Assembly: GCF_034702125.1 (NCBI RefSeq)
Contig: NC_085869.1
Coordinates: 48,219,542 to 48,283,541 of the forward strand
Length of the DNA stretch: 64,000 nucleotides
Direction of reading: 5' to 3'
Origin: Engraulis encrasicolus
Lineage: Eukaryota > Chordata > Actinopteri > Clupeiformes > Engraulidae
The stretch's first letter is position 1. Each line of letters opens with the position of its first letter. Shown here piece by piece: positions 32,445 through 45,050 of this stretch. Below the pieces are notes generated by a model. It did not search any database. It was not told the DNA's origin and was given only the letters and a program-made list of their open reading frames with translations. The position numbers and the translations under genes were made by a program.

Positions 32445-33410
32445 GCTTCGTAGAGTTCACCAAAGAATATCCAATCACTGGGCGTGACTGATTAGGCTGA
32501 TACACTTAGAAGTGTGCGCATTAGGTTTTGAGAAACGCCCAGAGTGTCCTTGTGGTGACCTTTGGTGTTCAGAGTTGCTGGTTTAGTGAAACTGATGCGT
32601 GGTGTATAAAGCTGATTTATGAGAGCCTGTGTGAAGAATATGTGGGTGTAAGAGATCAGTCTGCCCCTCTTGTGTGACGTCCATTTTGGGGTTAAATACT
32701 CAATAATCAAGCTTACAATAGTCCATGAAGTAGCCCAATTAACTGCTAAAGTACATTATATCCACCCAAGGGAAGGTCCATCAGAGCCCATTTCAGCTGG
32801 AGGTCTGCTTTTGTGTTTACCATTGTCTTTTTTGTAATCATGGGTGCAAGTGACACTACTTCCTCCTGTTTTTTTCCTGTGACTTCATCTACCTTTGTGG
32901 AGAAAACTATAAAGTATCCCCGCTGTCAGCCAACACAGAACATCTCTGGGGTTTTTCTTCCCCTGAACATCCCGGATGCAAATGAGAACGATCTTTGAAT
33001 TTTACTTTTGCGAAATGCTGAGTAAAATTAATCAATGATGTGAAGAACAGAGAAAAAGACTAGAGGAAGTAGTTTGACTTTCACCCCATAACTTGCCCTG
33101 CTGGCACTGGAACAATGTAGATGGAAGAACTGATCTGTCTGTGGCATAAAGTCTGAACGGCTATGGATGTGGGGTAATGACTGACATGTCACAAATTAGA
33201 CCAATTAATTACTCTTATTTCTTTGTCTACAGCCAGTTCTCACTGAACAGGCATGCTCCTTCATGACCATGACTGCCTGTCAATGGTGTGAACTGTGTGG
33301 TAGAAACATAAGTCAAGTAGCTCTTTTTTTTGTCAATTATACATTTAGCAGTGATAATTCAATGTTTTTCTATGGTGTTGTCAATCATTTGTTTTGCTTT
33401 TTTTAATTTA

Positions 33411-33416
33411 AATAAA
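33411..33416 (+). promoter_or_regulatory. hspd1: Possible poly(A) signal of hspd1
   Basis: First clear AATAAA after the hspd1 stop on the plus strand, 1.9 kb downstream. If used, the 3' UTR would contain the MITE at 32094-32444. Known HSPD1 3' UTRs are shorter, so a variant signal nearer the stop is possible. Confidence 0.3.
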
Positions 33417-35329
33417 TGGTGAAAATAATGTTCTGGCTCCATAAATTAATGTTGACAATTCACATCATATTCCACAAGTGGAACGCAAATCCATGGTTGC
33501 AAATGACCAGACAACAGACTGCAACCCAGTGTTAGAGTTTGTCTGAACAAATACAATCCACTAGGGGTCACAACCACTACACATAGTTCGTGGAACTATT
33601 ATTATCGTTCACATGACTACTCTATTTGTAGCCGTGGAACTGCACTTTATACTAGTTTGAACCAGACCACAAGACATGAAAAACAGACAGACAAGAGTTC
33701 TTAAATATAAAAATACTTTATGAACCATGCAGTCTGTATAACATTTTCACCCAACACTCAAATTAAAATACCTTAATTTACACTAAAAAGAAAACAAAAA
33801 CCCACATCAAAACATAGACTTTGACAATGTGTTTTTTCGGCAATGAGCACTGATCAGGGGGTCTTGCATCAGTATATACAGTGTGGTCTTCCCATAACCT
33901 AAATAAATAGATACATGTTTTTTTTTTTTAAAAGATGATAAATAAATGTTGTAACGTGAATGCAACAGAACTGCGCTGCTGAATTGGAATAGTCAAAGAT
34001 TAAGGGGTGTATGTTCGGGGGGAGGGTGGGGTGCAGACACAGGTGCCTCACTACTACTGCCGCTGTCAGCTGGGGGTGAAAGACAGACAGTCACCAAGCG
34101 AACACAGGTGATTCCATCGCACACCTGGACAACAGTTTGGGCCCTTTTTATAGTAATAAGCAGTGGGGAGAGCATCCACATTTAGCAAGCGCTACCTGCA
34201 TTCAAATCCTTACAGGAAAGAAAAACTTCAAAAACGCTATTGCACAAAAGTAACACGTCTTAGAAACAAAAAACGAAACCACGATCGATTGCTCGCTCTC
34301 GAGTTGCCACTGCGCAGTAGAATCATCATTAGTCCACAGTGCGTTTGTTCTTAAAGCTCTACACTTCTCTCACTACAAATCCTTTCAGGGCATCACCCAT
34401 CCTCGGGTCACGGACGAGGAAGTGAACAAGGCTACAACCCTAGACATCCCTCGGTCTTGGCACGGAGGATGAGGCCTCAAAACAGGATTCTGTGAACGGA
34501 GCTACAGTACAACTCTGTGCTTGCATCTTAAACTGATTCCATCAGTCATCCTCGGAGGTACGCCTCCCATCCCACCTCTTGCACCGTGCAGTTTCACTAT
34601 CTGCAGCTCATCTCCAGTTCTCTACCTGGAGCACATGTCCCAACTTTGCTCTAGTCCCTTCTTTTTGAAATACTGATCACTTGTCAGAAGTCCATAATTG
34701 ATGTCTGCTCTCTTGCCAACAAAACCACCCATTTGTTTTGACAGCACTGGCATTCTGGGGATTGTGTGAATGCCGCAAAGATCTAAGTAACATTCTCTCA
34801 AAGTCTCCCAAAAAAGGGGTATTTTTAAAATAATATATACTTTAGTTAAGTAAATTAGCCCTTTACAGACTACAATAGGGTCTGCATATAGTTATTATAT
34901 ATACTTTTTAAAGATGTGGCTATGGAACAAAAGCACCGCCTCTTGTCATCATTGCCAGCTGCAAGAGTTGATGATACTGACATTTGGTGACATTCTGGAG
35001 GGGCTGCTAGGGTAGGGAAGAAAGGAAATGAAAAAGAAAGGAAAGGGGAGAAAAAAAAGAATAAACAAATAAAGAAAAGAAAAAAACTGCCCACAGGGCA
35101 GAGCCGAACTGTGCACAAACCACTCCACAGACTAGGGGTTGACAGAGAACAAGAGAGAGAAACGTAATGATTTTTGTCTTGTCGATAGAGGCAAGTATGG
35201 TCTTTAGGCACCTTTATATCCCCCACCAACTAAGCCCTGGAGCCCTTCCCTCCCCCCACCCCCACCCGCTGCACAAATGCAACCTTCCACCGCGTCCCTC
35301 GGCCGGTGTTTGACTCCAGAAAGTGCCTG
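33417..35329. other. hspd1-coq10b convergent intergenic region and probable coq10b 3' UTR
   Basis: The two genes converge here. No other reading frame is recognisable. A minus-strand CATAAA-type signal near 33717 could end coq10b, giving a 3' UTR of about 1.6 kb; no canonical minus-strand AATAAA was evident to me. Confidence 0.4.
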
Positions 35330-35497
35330 CTACGTGTGGTGGATCTCATGGAACATCAGCTCGCGAGGAATGACTGTCTCGGGACCGTAGATTTTCCGAG
35401 CACGCCGCTCAAAGGCAGACACATTCTGTTTCACCACCTCGTCGAAAAACATGGTGGCCAGCTGAGAGTGCAGCAGAGAGCGGAACTCAAAGGAGAT
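35330..35497 (-). CDS. coq10b: coq10b exon 5 with stop
   Basis: 55 codons and [23 protein letters not shown] to FHEIHHT. Confidence 0.97.
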   Translation of the reverse strand: MSFEFRSLLHSQLATMFFDEVVKQNVSAFERRARKIYGPETVIPRELMFHEIHHT

Positions 35498-38400
35498 CTG
35501 AAGGAGAGGAGGAGAGAGAGAGGTAGACGTGAGAGAGGTTTATAAACAAGCTTAACATTGCAGAGATGAGGGGTGGTGTTAGGATAATCCACGACCTTCC
35601 ATGTTGAATCTTTCATTTGTCTGTGTCTGTTGCATGGTGCTTAGAAAAAACGGCAAATGGGCAAGCATTCTGCCATGTATAATCTACATACTATGGAAGA
35701 CATTGAAAAATGTGTCCGGAAATCCCCATATTTTGCATTGACCCCCTTCCCTATAAACCTGATGACTCACAGCAAAGTCCAGTGTGCATGTCCGTGGGTA
35801 GCCAGGAAGGCCAGGGCTGAAACGCCAAACGGTCTCCAAGTGGTTGAAGAGTTTACCATCAGAGCAGGCCGCCTGCAATTTGGATGAACAAAACAAAACA
35901 GACCAAGTCAGCCACAACACACACAAAAACGACTTGCATCACTTTATTGAATTTTTGCATGACTAATGTGACATGTTCCCTGATAAAGGCCATTGGGCCA
36001 AAACAAGTTGTTTTTGTTTACTCTTCAATCCCAATCAATAAAAGATTTGTAACACTTGTGACCATATTGAGTGCTTAAGTTTTCCCCTACTATTTGTGTT
36101 TTGAACAAATTATCATGTTCGTGCATGTTCTCCCAGTAGTTCCAAAGGAAGCCAGCAGCCCAATTGACTCGTCCCCATCATGCACTGTAGGACAGGCGAT
36201 TGCGTGTGTGTGCTCACCTTGACCAGGTGTGGGCGGACGCAGGTGACCAGGGAGGTGTAATTCTCCACCACGGGAGGGAAGCCCACGCTCAGCTTGGCCT
36301 TGCAGAAGCCCTGGCGGCGGAAGATCACGTCCGACTTCTTGCACCAGGGCACGAAGTGCAGGTAGTCCTCCACGTTAGCCACCACAGTGTACATCTCCTG
36401 CATAGAGTACCTGGGGAGGGCAGAATTACATCACATTTAGCCAATAGCCAGGGGCGCTGAGGCAATTATGTGGCAACGATTTTACTTCCTGAACCTGTAA
36501 TGTCTGACCTTGCGCTTAGCAGACTCTCTAATAAAAAAACAGCAAACCGTTATTGTGGGGTCTGTGAGGGAGGTGTAGCAACACAAACGTTAGTTGGGAG
36601 TTTGCAGATAATAAAACTTAAAAACTAAGCTCCAGTGTGCTCCAGCCTCTACTTTTCAATTATTGTTTGGGAGTTTGTTATAGTACCTGGGGCAAGGTGA
36701 GTTTGAGTGCCTTGCTCAAAGGCACTTGGGCCATGGGTTAAGGTGTAGGGACTGGTGGCGATACTTCCTGTTGGCAAGGGTGGAATTTAATAGCCTGGGA
36801 AATGTCTATGTGTACTCGTGAAATGGCCTTGTGTACTCGTTGCAATCTGAAGGACAGCATGGAAACCCTGGCTGAAATCTTCACCCAAGTTTGAGATCCC
36901 AACCACAGAACATGGAGGGAGGGCAAGACTTACTATTAAACAAACAGAAGCTTGTAGCTTGTTAACAGATCCACCATGTCAACAGTCGACACCAGATGCA
37001 AAACCAGCCTTCCAACAAGCTTTACATAATTTAGACCGGCCTCCCCTATGAGAAAACTAATAGATGGCCCCCAGAATATAGATCATCACTTTTGACATAG
37101 TCTAACGATAGCCAGGCTAGGGATTTGAACCTGCAACCCTCCTATTCAAGGACGAAGGGTCAAAGCGCTGCCTCTGTGGTGGGCACGGGACAGCAACAGT
37201 CAGGAAGGTCATACCTGACACACCAAGCGTTCATAAATCTCCCTTCGTCCGTACAAAAGAGGAGCTGTGGAATGCTTTGCATCTGAAGGTCAAAGCCCTT
37301 GTGACGAAAGAGTTCTGTGTAGTTCTGCGTGGTCTTTGACCGAGAAAACTGAAAATAGCACCTCAATATTCACACAACACCACTCAGCAGTTAACAGCTG
37401 ATAACTACAGTACATAACTTTGTACTTTCCAACCACTGGGAATTCATAAGGAGCATAAAGGCAAATATAAATGTGATATCGAACCAATCAAATCCATGAA
37501 CATTTCCTTGTTTAAGCTTACAGCTTTGAAAACAACTGCAAAGTGGGTCAGTCCCACGCATGTGCGTCCTTTGGCAAAGTCAGCCGGCTTGCTAAAAGGT
37601 ATTAATAGTCCTCCCGGCACAGTATATTGGAGGAACAAAGAGCAGTCAGCCAGCTGGCTGTTGTTCTCGTGATGTAATGTTTTAGCGGCGCTATGCCATG
37701 CCATGGATGCAGGTCTTCACCTTGAGTCAGATAGACCGGGTGCTCTGAAGTCTGCTTCCTTCGTTTTGTCAATGACATTCTTTGATAAAGGGGTTCAAAT
37801 GCAGTTATACACAAACTACTAAGGACCTCTACCTTGGAATTACCATACCGCCCTTATACTAATTTAATTCGTACATAGGGTCTGGAATGGGCACATTTAG
37901 TGGAGGGAGGAGTGAACTCTGTTGAAGTTTGAAATGCGCTTCCCATTTTATTCAATCACTATTATTTGTTCATAACATTGAATATAAGATGGGCACTCGT
38001 CTGCTACGCAGACGACCTGGGTTGGATTCCAACCCGGCTCCTTTGCCGACCCTTCCCCGTCTCTCTCGGTCCTGTCACTAATTAAGTCTAAAAGACCACG
38101 AAAAATAAATAAATTAAAAAACATAGAAAACAATATTAGTGATGGAAGGGGTGAGCTCTTACTGATGTTTAATATGTGCACTCCTGTGCTTCGTTCCTCC
38201 CCCCTTCGCTGATTGGCTGATTGTCTGATAACAAGGCTAAAGCCTTCCCAGAACTGCTCGTCAAAACGTAACGTGGAGGGGAACTTTTTTTGGACTGAAG
38301 TGCGTCCATCTGGTAAAGCCAGTCTAGAGGACCTCAGCCATAACCCCATTTAAACAGGACACCAAGGGGGCCTGGTCCTATGAACTAATGCTTCAAGCTG

Positions 38401-41400
38401 GTGACATTGTACCCTTGCAGTGGCATTGCATAACCTGCTGACGCGGGAGAGCGCCCTGGCACAGAGGAAGCCAAATATAGCTGGAGATTCTTGGGTCGCC
38501 AACGCAGAGGTCAGGATCAGGAGAGTCCAGATCCTCCCACAGGGCAAGTCAAGACAAGGCCAGTCAAGGCAAGGTACCTCCATGTGTAGCAGGCAGCACC
38601 ACAGGCCAAGTCCCATTGTTACTGCTACAAGGTCGACACCTTAATCCCTTGCCCACTACTGACATGCAATAATGCTGACCCATGGGCACCGGAGGAGGTG
38701 CGACAGGCAGCAATGCCCAGCAGGTTTTAACAGCTACCTGTATAATCCTGATAACTTTGGCAACAGTTGTTTTAGGGTTCATATGTTTAGCCACAAATAC
38801 ATTCCCAATTACTGTCTGTAGAAGTGAGATCTAAGCATGGCATGAAAAATGATTTTAATATATCTACTTTAGATGGGTCTGTTATTGAGAGAGTATCACA
38901 TTATAAGTACCTGGGAATCTGGCTAGATGACAAGTTCACATTCAAGAAACATACTGACTGTCTTGTCACTACGCTCAGACAAAAGCTATCTTTCCTGCAC
39001 AGAAATAAATATCACTTTCCTGTTTTCTGCAGAAAAAAGTTAATTGAAGCTACTTTTCTGTCTTCCCTTGACTATGGTGATATTATTTACAGACATGCAC
39101 CACTCTCTAATCTGAAGGCACTTGACACTGTCTATCATTCAGCTCTTCGTTTTATTACTGGGGATCCATATAGTACACATCATTGCCTGTTATATGATAA
39201 AGTTGGGTGGGCTCCACTTTCTCACAGAAGGGACATGCATTATTTTATTTTTATTTATAAGGCCCTCACTGGCAAACTCCCATTTTATATTTCATCTCTT
39301 TTAGTTTGGCACTCCAACCCATACCAAACCCGCAGCAGCAATTTTTTACTGGAGGTCCCTTATGCCCGCACAGAACTGGGTAAAACAGCTTTTAGTGTCT
39401 GTGGACCTTCAGTTTGGAATAACTTACAACTAAGGATGGGTCTTCAAGCCTTTGTGCCATTAGAACATTTTAAAGTTACACTGGGAAGTTTTTTATCACA
39501 TACTTGCACTTGTTTTAACTCATAAGTTTTAATTCATAGTTTGTCTTAATTCTTATCTCTTATATGATTTATGGTGTATTGTGTATGTTCGTTGTTTATA
39601 TATGATTTTATATGTGCAATTGTTTGTTTTACTCGACATCATTGTAAATGAGGGCTGGGCCCTCAATGATTCTTCGAGTTTAAATAAATGAAATGAAATG
39701 AATGAAATAAGTCACTAATGACATCTACTGGGTGTTGTTAGGGCTGTATCAGTAATAAAAGGTCTTATTAGCAACAAACAAGAGATTTGTGGAATTTTTT
39801 TAGACTTTGTTTAATAAATGTTTCATCAGATTATTAATGGCTAACAAATGAACCGTAAAACAACAACATTACCCTTTGTTGTACACAGTGCCTTTCAAGG
39901 AACCCAAGGAGGACACCTTACAAAGTGATGGGGCTAGGAAGAGGAGAGGTGGTACTGGTGGTGAGGATGGGTACTCACCCGATGATGCGTCTCTCGGAGT
40001 ACTCCTTCCTCTTGTTGAGCGTGTCGGCCAGGTTGAAGAAGGTGCGGGCGGGAACGGCCACGGCGGCGGCGCGGCTGCTGGGCCAGGCCCCCAACAGGGG
40101 CGGCACCCTCGTCATCAGGATCCCGCATGACGACAGGTACCTGTTGCCAAAACAATGCAACAAAACCACAAAAAAAAAACGTTCACCTTTGAGGGATGGA
40201 TCCAACCCTAGCAAATAAGCACGTATCGTATGCCTCAGAAAATTGACCTAAATATCAGCTACATAGATGCGTGTTATTTTTTTAAACACACTTTAAAAAA
40301 AAAAAAAACAATATCCCATAAGCTGTCGTTGTACAAAGTGACAACTGATTTCAACTATTCCAGACACAATGAGTGCAGTCTCCATAGACAACAAGCACAT
40401 GTCCATGACAGACACCATCAGTAACAACCATGACATCACCCCCCGCCCCAAATGTATCGACAAATTCCATGGCAGCTTACAAGCTCTGTAAATGGAGGTA
40501 ATTTCCAAACGTGTAATAAAACAGAAAGTAATCTGTTACCATGATACCAATTGCAGTCTCATAAAGCCAACAGGTCTTACTACCCAGGAAACATTTTAAG
40601 CTGATTCACTGCAACTGAATAACACTGGCTGTGGGTCATTTATAACAAGCACACTTAAATTGTGCAAGATTAGGCTATGTTTATCGGAAAACCTCTAATA
40701 ATACCAACAAAGAAATAAAAGGGAAGTATCAACGTACATTGAACTCACACATTTCTGGAAAGCCCAGAGTAGAGTTCAGGCTTGCAATTAGCATAACAAT
40801 ACTATAGTGCTATAAATGGCCCATCAATTACTGTTGATTAAATTAGAAACAATGTCACATCAACGGACCAAGTCAGCAATGCAATGAAGTATGCAGAAAA
40901 AAGTGTGACTATTTTGTCACTTGTGCAAGGCTGATTAGTCGAGGCCTTGTAAATACAGCAATAAATAAAGCAAATACGGTAATCATTTCAAGAACACTAG
41001 CCTGCAATGTCATTACAACACGAGTCGACATAGTAATTTTTTAAATACCAATGCAAAGAAAACATCCATCTCCTGGCAGGCAGCATATAGTTTATGATAG
41101 AGAGTAGCATTATAAAGTGTAAGCTTACAAGGGCCTGCTCACTACGGAACTAGGTCCAGCTTAAGCGGTACCTGCCAAAAAGGCGTCCCTCGAAATAACC
41201 ATCAATCAACTTAAACAACCAATAGCAAACCTCCTAATGAGTTTACGGTCCACCTTTTCAATGCTGCTGCCGCCAGTGTCCTCAGCATCAGAGTTTTACA
41301 AGGTTTTACAAATCTACAACAAATGATGCTTAACAGCTTACGGGAAAGTCAGGTACATCCGTCCTCCACCTCACCATGCATGTCCTCAATTGTTTACAAC

Positions 41401-43764
41401 GACACTAGTAGTAATGACACTTAATACCATCTAAAAGCAGCTAATTCTATTGCAGTGTTCCTTATATGACACCCTGACTGACACTGTACTATTATAGCAA
41501 CCCTGGTGTGTGGAGTTCAGCTCTGAAATTACTGAAGCAGTAGGCCTAAGCTTTTACGCTTAACCAATCCAACGACAAATCTATAACCTCTACCGTGAAA
41601 CATCCACCCACTTTCACTCCACAAATGCACAAGTTAACTTGTCAGACAATGCATTTGCAAAACTAAGCCATACCTCCACAAAACCCTGATTAGATAGAGA
41701 CTGCCCTGTAGAATAAGTTTCACAGCCTTTCCAAGAACAGCTCCCCCATCCGTGGAACAGCACAGGCCATTCAAAGAATGTGCTGCTTGCAAGGGAAGCT
41801 GCTGAACTATTGCCCAATCACCTCTGACTCGTCCCTTGTCAAAAAACCTTGACCTATGTGAGAAGATACTTCTATATTTGTAGTGGAGGTCGACCAGGCC
41901 CAGCGCTAGGCCATGTTCACAGACGCAACTGGCCGGGCCCTTCACTTTGTCACTTAGCAAGAGCCAGTCAGTTCAGTTCATATCTAGGTCATGCGAAAGC
42001 AACACTGCTCTGAAGACAGAACACGCATGCCATCTCAGCAGCTCGCTAAGCTCATGGCAGACGTTGCCAAAGCTTACATTTGCGAGATAATATTTCATGC
42101 AGGCGAACCTTAGCCTACACTCTTACGCACCCCATTCAGACAGATTTAGAGTGCATTGGGTAACGACACAGAAATGCACAAGAGGAAAAGTAATCGGGTC
42201 CATGCCTTATTACCTAACTAGGGCTGAAGTATATTAAATGCATAGGTGCAGAGTGATGCAGGATTTCATTGTGTAGACATAGACATGGCCCAGAATGAAA
42301 GACCCCATTCCAAAACCACAGCTATCTTGACAAGGTCTGGCCTTGTCAGGGAAAGATGGCAGGATGCCAGTCAGGGCAACTGTACCTGGCTGGTCATCCA
42401 AAGCAATGGGCACACAATGTCCCTGGCTGGAGTGTGAAGGGCAACCTCACAACTGTTGGCAATCTCACAACTCTCAGATAACACGCAAGTTCACGTCACA
42501 CAACCAAGCATGAGGTCACGCCTTACGTCAAGGGGACATTCTGCTACGAACACAACTATATTGTGCTGCTAAAAAAAAAGATCAATCAATCAAATCAAAA
42601 ATATTTATATAACACATTAATATGATACATAAATGTCATTCAATGTGCTTAGGAATAGAGAAAAGATAAGAAAAAAACTATATTGTGTTATAGATAACGT
42701 GTAATTAACTAACTATCACCAAAGGCAGATGAGAATAAAGCGGTTTTCAACTTCCTTTTAAAACAAGATATACTGTTGGGGCAGTTCTAATTTGGACAGG
42801 GAGTTGGTTCCAGCATTTTGCAGCATAATGACTAAATGCCATTTCACCCTGTCTAGACCTGACCCTAGGCATAACCAGAAGAGGAGATTCTGAAGACCTG
42901 AGACATCTATTAGGGTGATATTGCTCAAGCATATTTGAAATAAGCAAAGAACATGAAGTCAGGTATTTTGAGATCACAAAGCTACTATTAAGTTGAAACT
43001 TCAACAAATCATATATACTTGTCGAATATAGAAGTGCATTATAAGGTATTTGCAAACTACTTGCAAAGAAGGAAAGCATGCAAGGAAGACCGCAGGAAAG
43101 CAAGATAGCAAAGAGTTTGGGAATGGCAAGTAGTTCTACTCAACTGTGTGGTAGTACAGGTTTAGAAGTCCAACTACCGGCACACCAGACGGATTAAAAA
43201 AGGGCATTATTCTGTTCTGTTAATACCAAAACTGTGCTAGCTCATATCCGAAATACAAACACAACAAGTACATTTTAGATGAATCTCACGGGTGACAGTA
43301 ACTGGATAAAATGACACATTTTCCAAAGTAACGTTTAGAAGAAAATGGCTCCACACTGACAAGACAAAACTATGCCAGGCTAGCAGGTTACGCTTAGATA
43401 GAAGAAAATATGTTTTGACTTGTTTCTTTCTTTCGACTTGTTCCTTTGCCGAGTAAAGTTGCCAAGTTCTCATCACCTTAATTTCCACCTCAAAAAATTC
43501 AACCAGCATCTGGTAATGTTAAGTGAAACAAACGTTACTGGCAATTCCAGCCTGTATAATGTTAGCTCCTTTACTAGATGCTAATCGAACCGTTAGCCGT
43601 TGTTAGCCAGCGAAGAAAGAGGGGGCCTATATGACATTGACCTTATCGAAAATGTTTATTTACCTCACTCCACTCTTTCCCGGTACTTCACGGCTACTTG
43701 AAGATGGCAATTGTTTGATACATTGAGCTACTGCTCTCCGCAAACACCGGGAACCTCTCGCCAT
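35330..43764 (-). CDS. coq10b: Coenzyme Q-binding protein COQ10 homolog B (five exons, complete)
   Basis: COQ10 proteins are START/polyketide-cyclase-fold proteins on the matrix side of the mitochondrial inner membrane. They bind coenzyme Q and are needed for its delivery to the respiratory chain. The five exons total 726 bp, giving 241 residues (human COQ10B 238). A basic, Ser/Arg-rich targeting segment opens the protein ([20 protein letters not shown]). The domain follows: [80 protein letters not shown] and ending [10 protein letters not shown]. The gene is head-to-head with sf3b1, as in other vertebrates. COQ10A is less likely because of synteny. Confidence 0.95.
35771..35872 (-). CDS. coq10b: coq10b exon 4
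   Basis: 34 codons, [18 protein letters not shown] to CTLDFA; donor GCT|GTGAGT. Confidence 0.97.
36218..36410 (-). CDS. coq10b: coq10b exon 3
   Basis: [20 protein letters not shown] to CVRPHLVK, the core of the START-like domain. Confidence 0.97.
36680..37180 (-). mobile_element. Interrupted tRNA-derived SINE remnant in coq10b intron 2
   Basis: On the minus strand a box B-like GGTTCAAATCC (near 37115-37125) and a core TTTGAGCAAGGCACTCAAAC (near 36710) match the layout of the SINE at 23779-23972. About 350 bp of unrelated sequence lies between, so the element is split or two remnants are adjacent. Confidence 0.4.
37984..38122 (+). mobile_element. tRNA-derived SINE in coq10b intron 2
   Basis: A tRNA-like head with box B-like GGTTGGATTCCAACCCGG, a body GACCCTTCCCCGTCTCTCTC, and an A-rich AAATAAATAAATT tail. 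Box A is degenerate. Opposite sense to coq10b. Confidence 0.65.
38815..39710 (+). mobile_element. 5'-truncated LINE (reverse transcriptase C-terminal part)
   Basis: An open frame of 233 residues (38824-39525) without a stop: [76 protein letters not shown] and [12 protein letters not shown]. This is the post-catalytic part of a non-LTR reverse transcriptase of CR1/L2-like type. The short ATGAA-repeat tail (TAAATGAAATGAAATGAATG) fits that group. The catalytic FADD region is missing, so it is dead on arrival. The intact frame suggests recent insertion. It is antisense to coq10b. Confidence 0.85.
39979..40140 (-). CDS. coq10b: coq10b exon 2
   Basis: [19 protein letters not shown] to [13 protein letters not shown]. 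The Ala-rich middle ([15 protein letters not shown]) is unusually GC-rich and differs from the human loop. Confidence 0.95.
42580..43110 (-). mobile_element. LINE 3' fragment in coq10b intron 1
   Basis: On the minus strand a frame contains [25 protein letters not shown] and a following K/L-rich end, typical of the extreme C terminus of fish non-LTR reverse transcriptases. The 3' end near 42585 is a TTTGATTGATTGAT repeat, a common LINE tail. Same sense as coq10b. Confidence 0.65.
43664..43764 (-). CDS. coq10b: coq10b exon 1
   Basis: 33 codons plus two bases of an Arg codon; N-terminal mitochondrial presequence. The donor is GAG|GTAAAT. The ATG sits in CTGAAGATGGCG. Confidence 0.9.
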
Positions 43765-43861
43765 CTTCAGTATCGACGACTGGTTGTTTTACCAACGCTA
43801 ATAACCCCTCAAACGTAAACCCCACCCTTCTCCGGGTGGCACCCTATCTGTGAAGGTTGTG

Positions 43862-43866
43862 ATTGG
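43862..43866 (-). promoter_or_regulatory. coq10b: CCAAT box of coq10b
   Basis: CCAAT on the minus strand about 100 bp upstream of the start codon, in the short segment between the gene and the inserted MITE. Confidence 0.4.
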
Positions 43867-43924
43867 ACAATACTTTTCCATAACCTCTTCTGGTTGGTTC
43901 CCATTGATGTCCATTGCTGTAAAC

Positions 43925-44275
43925 CAGAGCCATCTAATATCAGAGTTACGCCACTCCCATAGACCTCTATGGACCAATCTTTCCACAGCAATGGCGGCTC
44001 TCATGGAGCCTCACGGAGAGTTAACATGGAAATCCCCATTGACTTTAGTTCTATTAGAAGTTACTTAGTTCCAGGAGGTGGCGGTATAACACAGAAAATG
44101 TGGTAAAGGTCATGTAATTTGTTTGTACTTAATCTTTGTTTGGTATGTGATGGTTCTGTGTTAGTTTACAACGAACAGAAGTTTACTGTTAAGAAACATT
44201 TTAATCTACGCGAATCACATCACCAACCGACTTCCTGGTCCCCGGTTTGCGCAACTCTGTTATTAGATGGCTCTG
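43925..44275 (+). mobile_element. 351-bp hAT-type MITE, copy 2, in coq10b promoter
   Basis: Same terminal sequences and length as 32094-32444, flanked by the perfect 8-bp duplication CTGTAAAC (43917-43924, 44276-44283). It begins 160 bp upstream of the coq10b start codon (152 bp to its duplication), so it displaces the distal promoter. Confidence 0.95.
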
Positions 44276-45050
44276 CTGTAAACGGTGTGACGTAGTATAC
44301 ATTGTAGTGAAGCTGCGTGCGCATTCATGTCACGAGATAGAGGATTGAGTTGCGGTCGGTGACACCAGCGACCGTGGAAAACTCTTGAAAGGTTGAGCTA
44401 AATTTGTTTGGGACGAAATGTAAAAACTCACAAAATAATTCTCAAAATTGCATAACTGCATGTCTGTCAGACTGTAGTAAAGTATATTGCAGATAAGGCA
44501 TGGGAATAGAGGAAAGTAGGCCTATTCAAAAAAGATATTTATTTCCACCACTATTCTAGGCCTAGAGTTTGAAGGAACCAACTTTCAGCGTTTACTATTC
44601 ACCAAGAATAACAATATCTCCAAATCATGAACTACACAGGGGTTAACTCTGAAATAGTGAGATACCCTGAAGTTTAACAATTTGTTTGATATAAACCTGC
44701 AGGAAACTGATACCATCATAACCATGTACCAAAAGTGCACTTGTATAGACCTATGCAAGGCTGTCTTTATCTTGCGTTTAATATTATTCGCATTAGTCCT
44801 TGTAATTCCATAGCACACAGCACATGCAACAAAATCCCAACAGGCTGACTGTGCAACAACATAGCCAAATAGTCAATTGTGCCAAGGGGAGGATCTGAGA
44901 AAAAGTACCCAGTACCCACACGACCCCAGTCCACCACTCCCCATTCATAAAACAGCTTCTGGCAGACTGGTCAGAATGGTGGCCTTATTTCCTTTAGACC
45001 AGGGGTTCTCAACCTTTTCCACCTTGGGGCCCAGTTAAAATGTTCACAAG

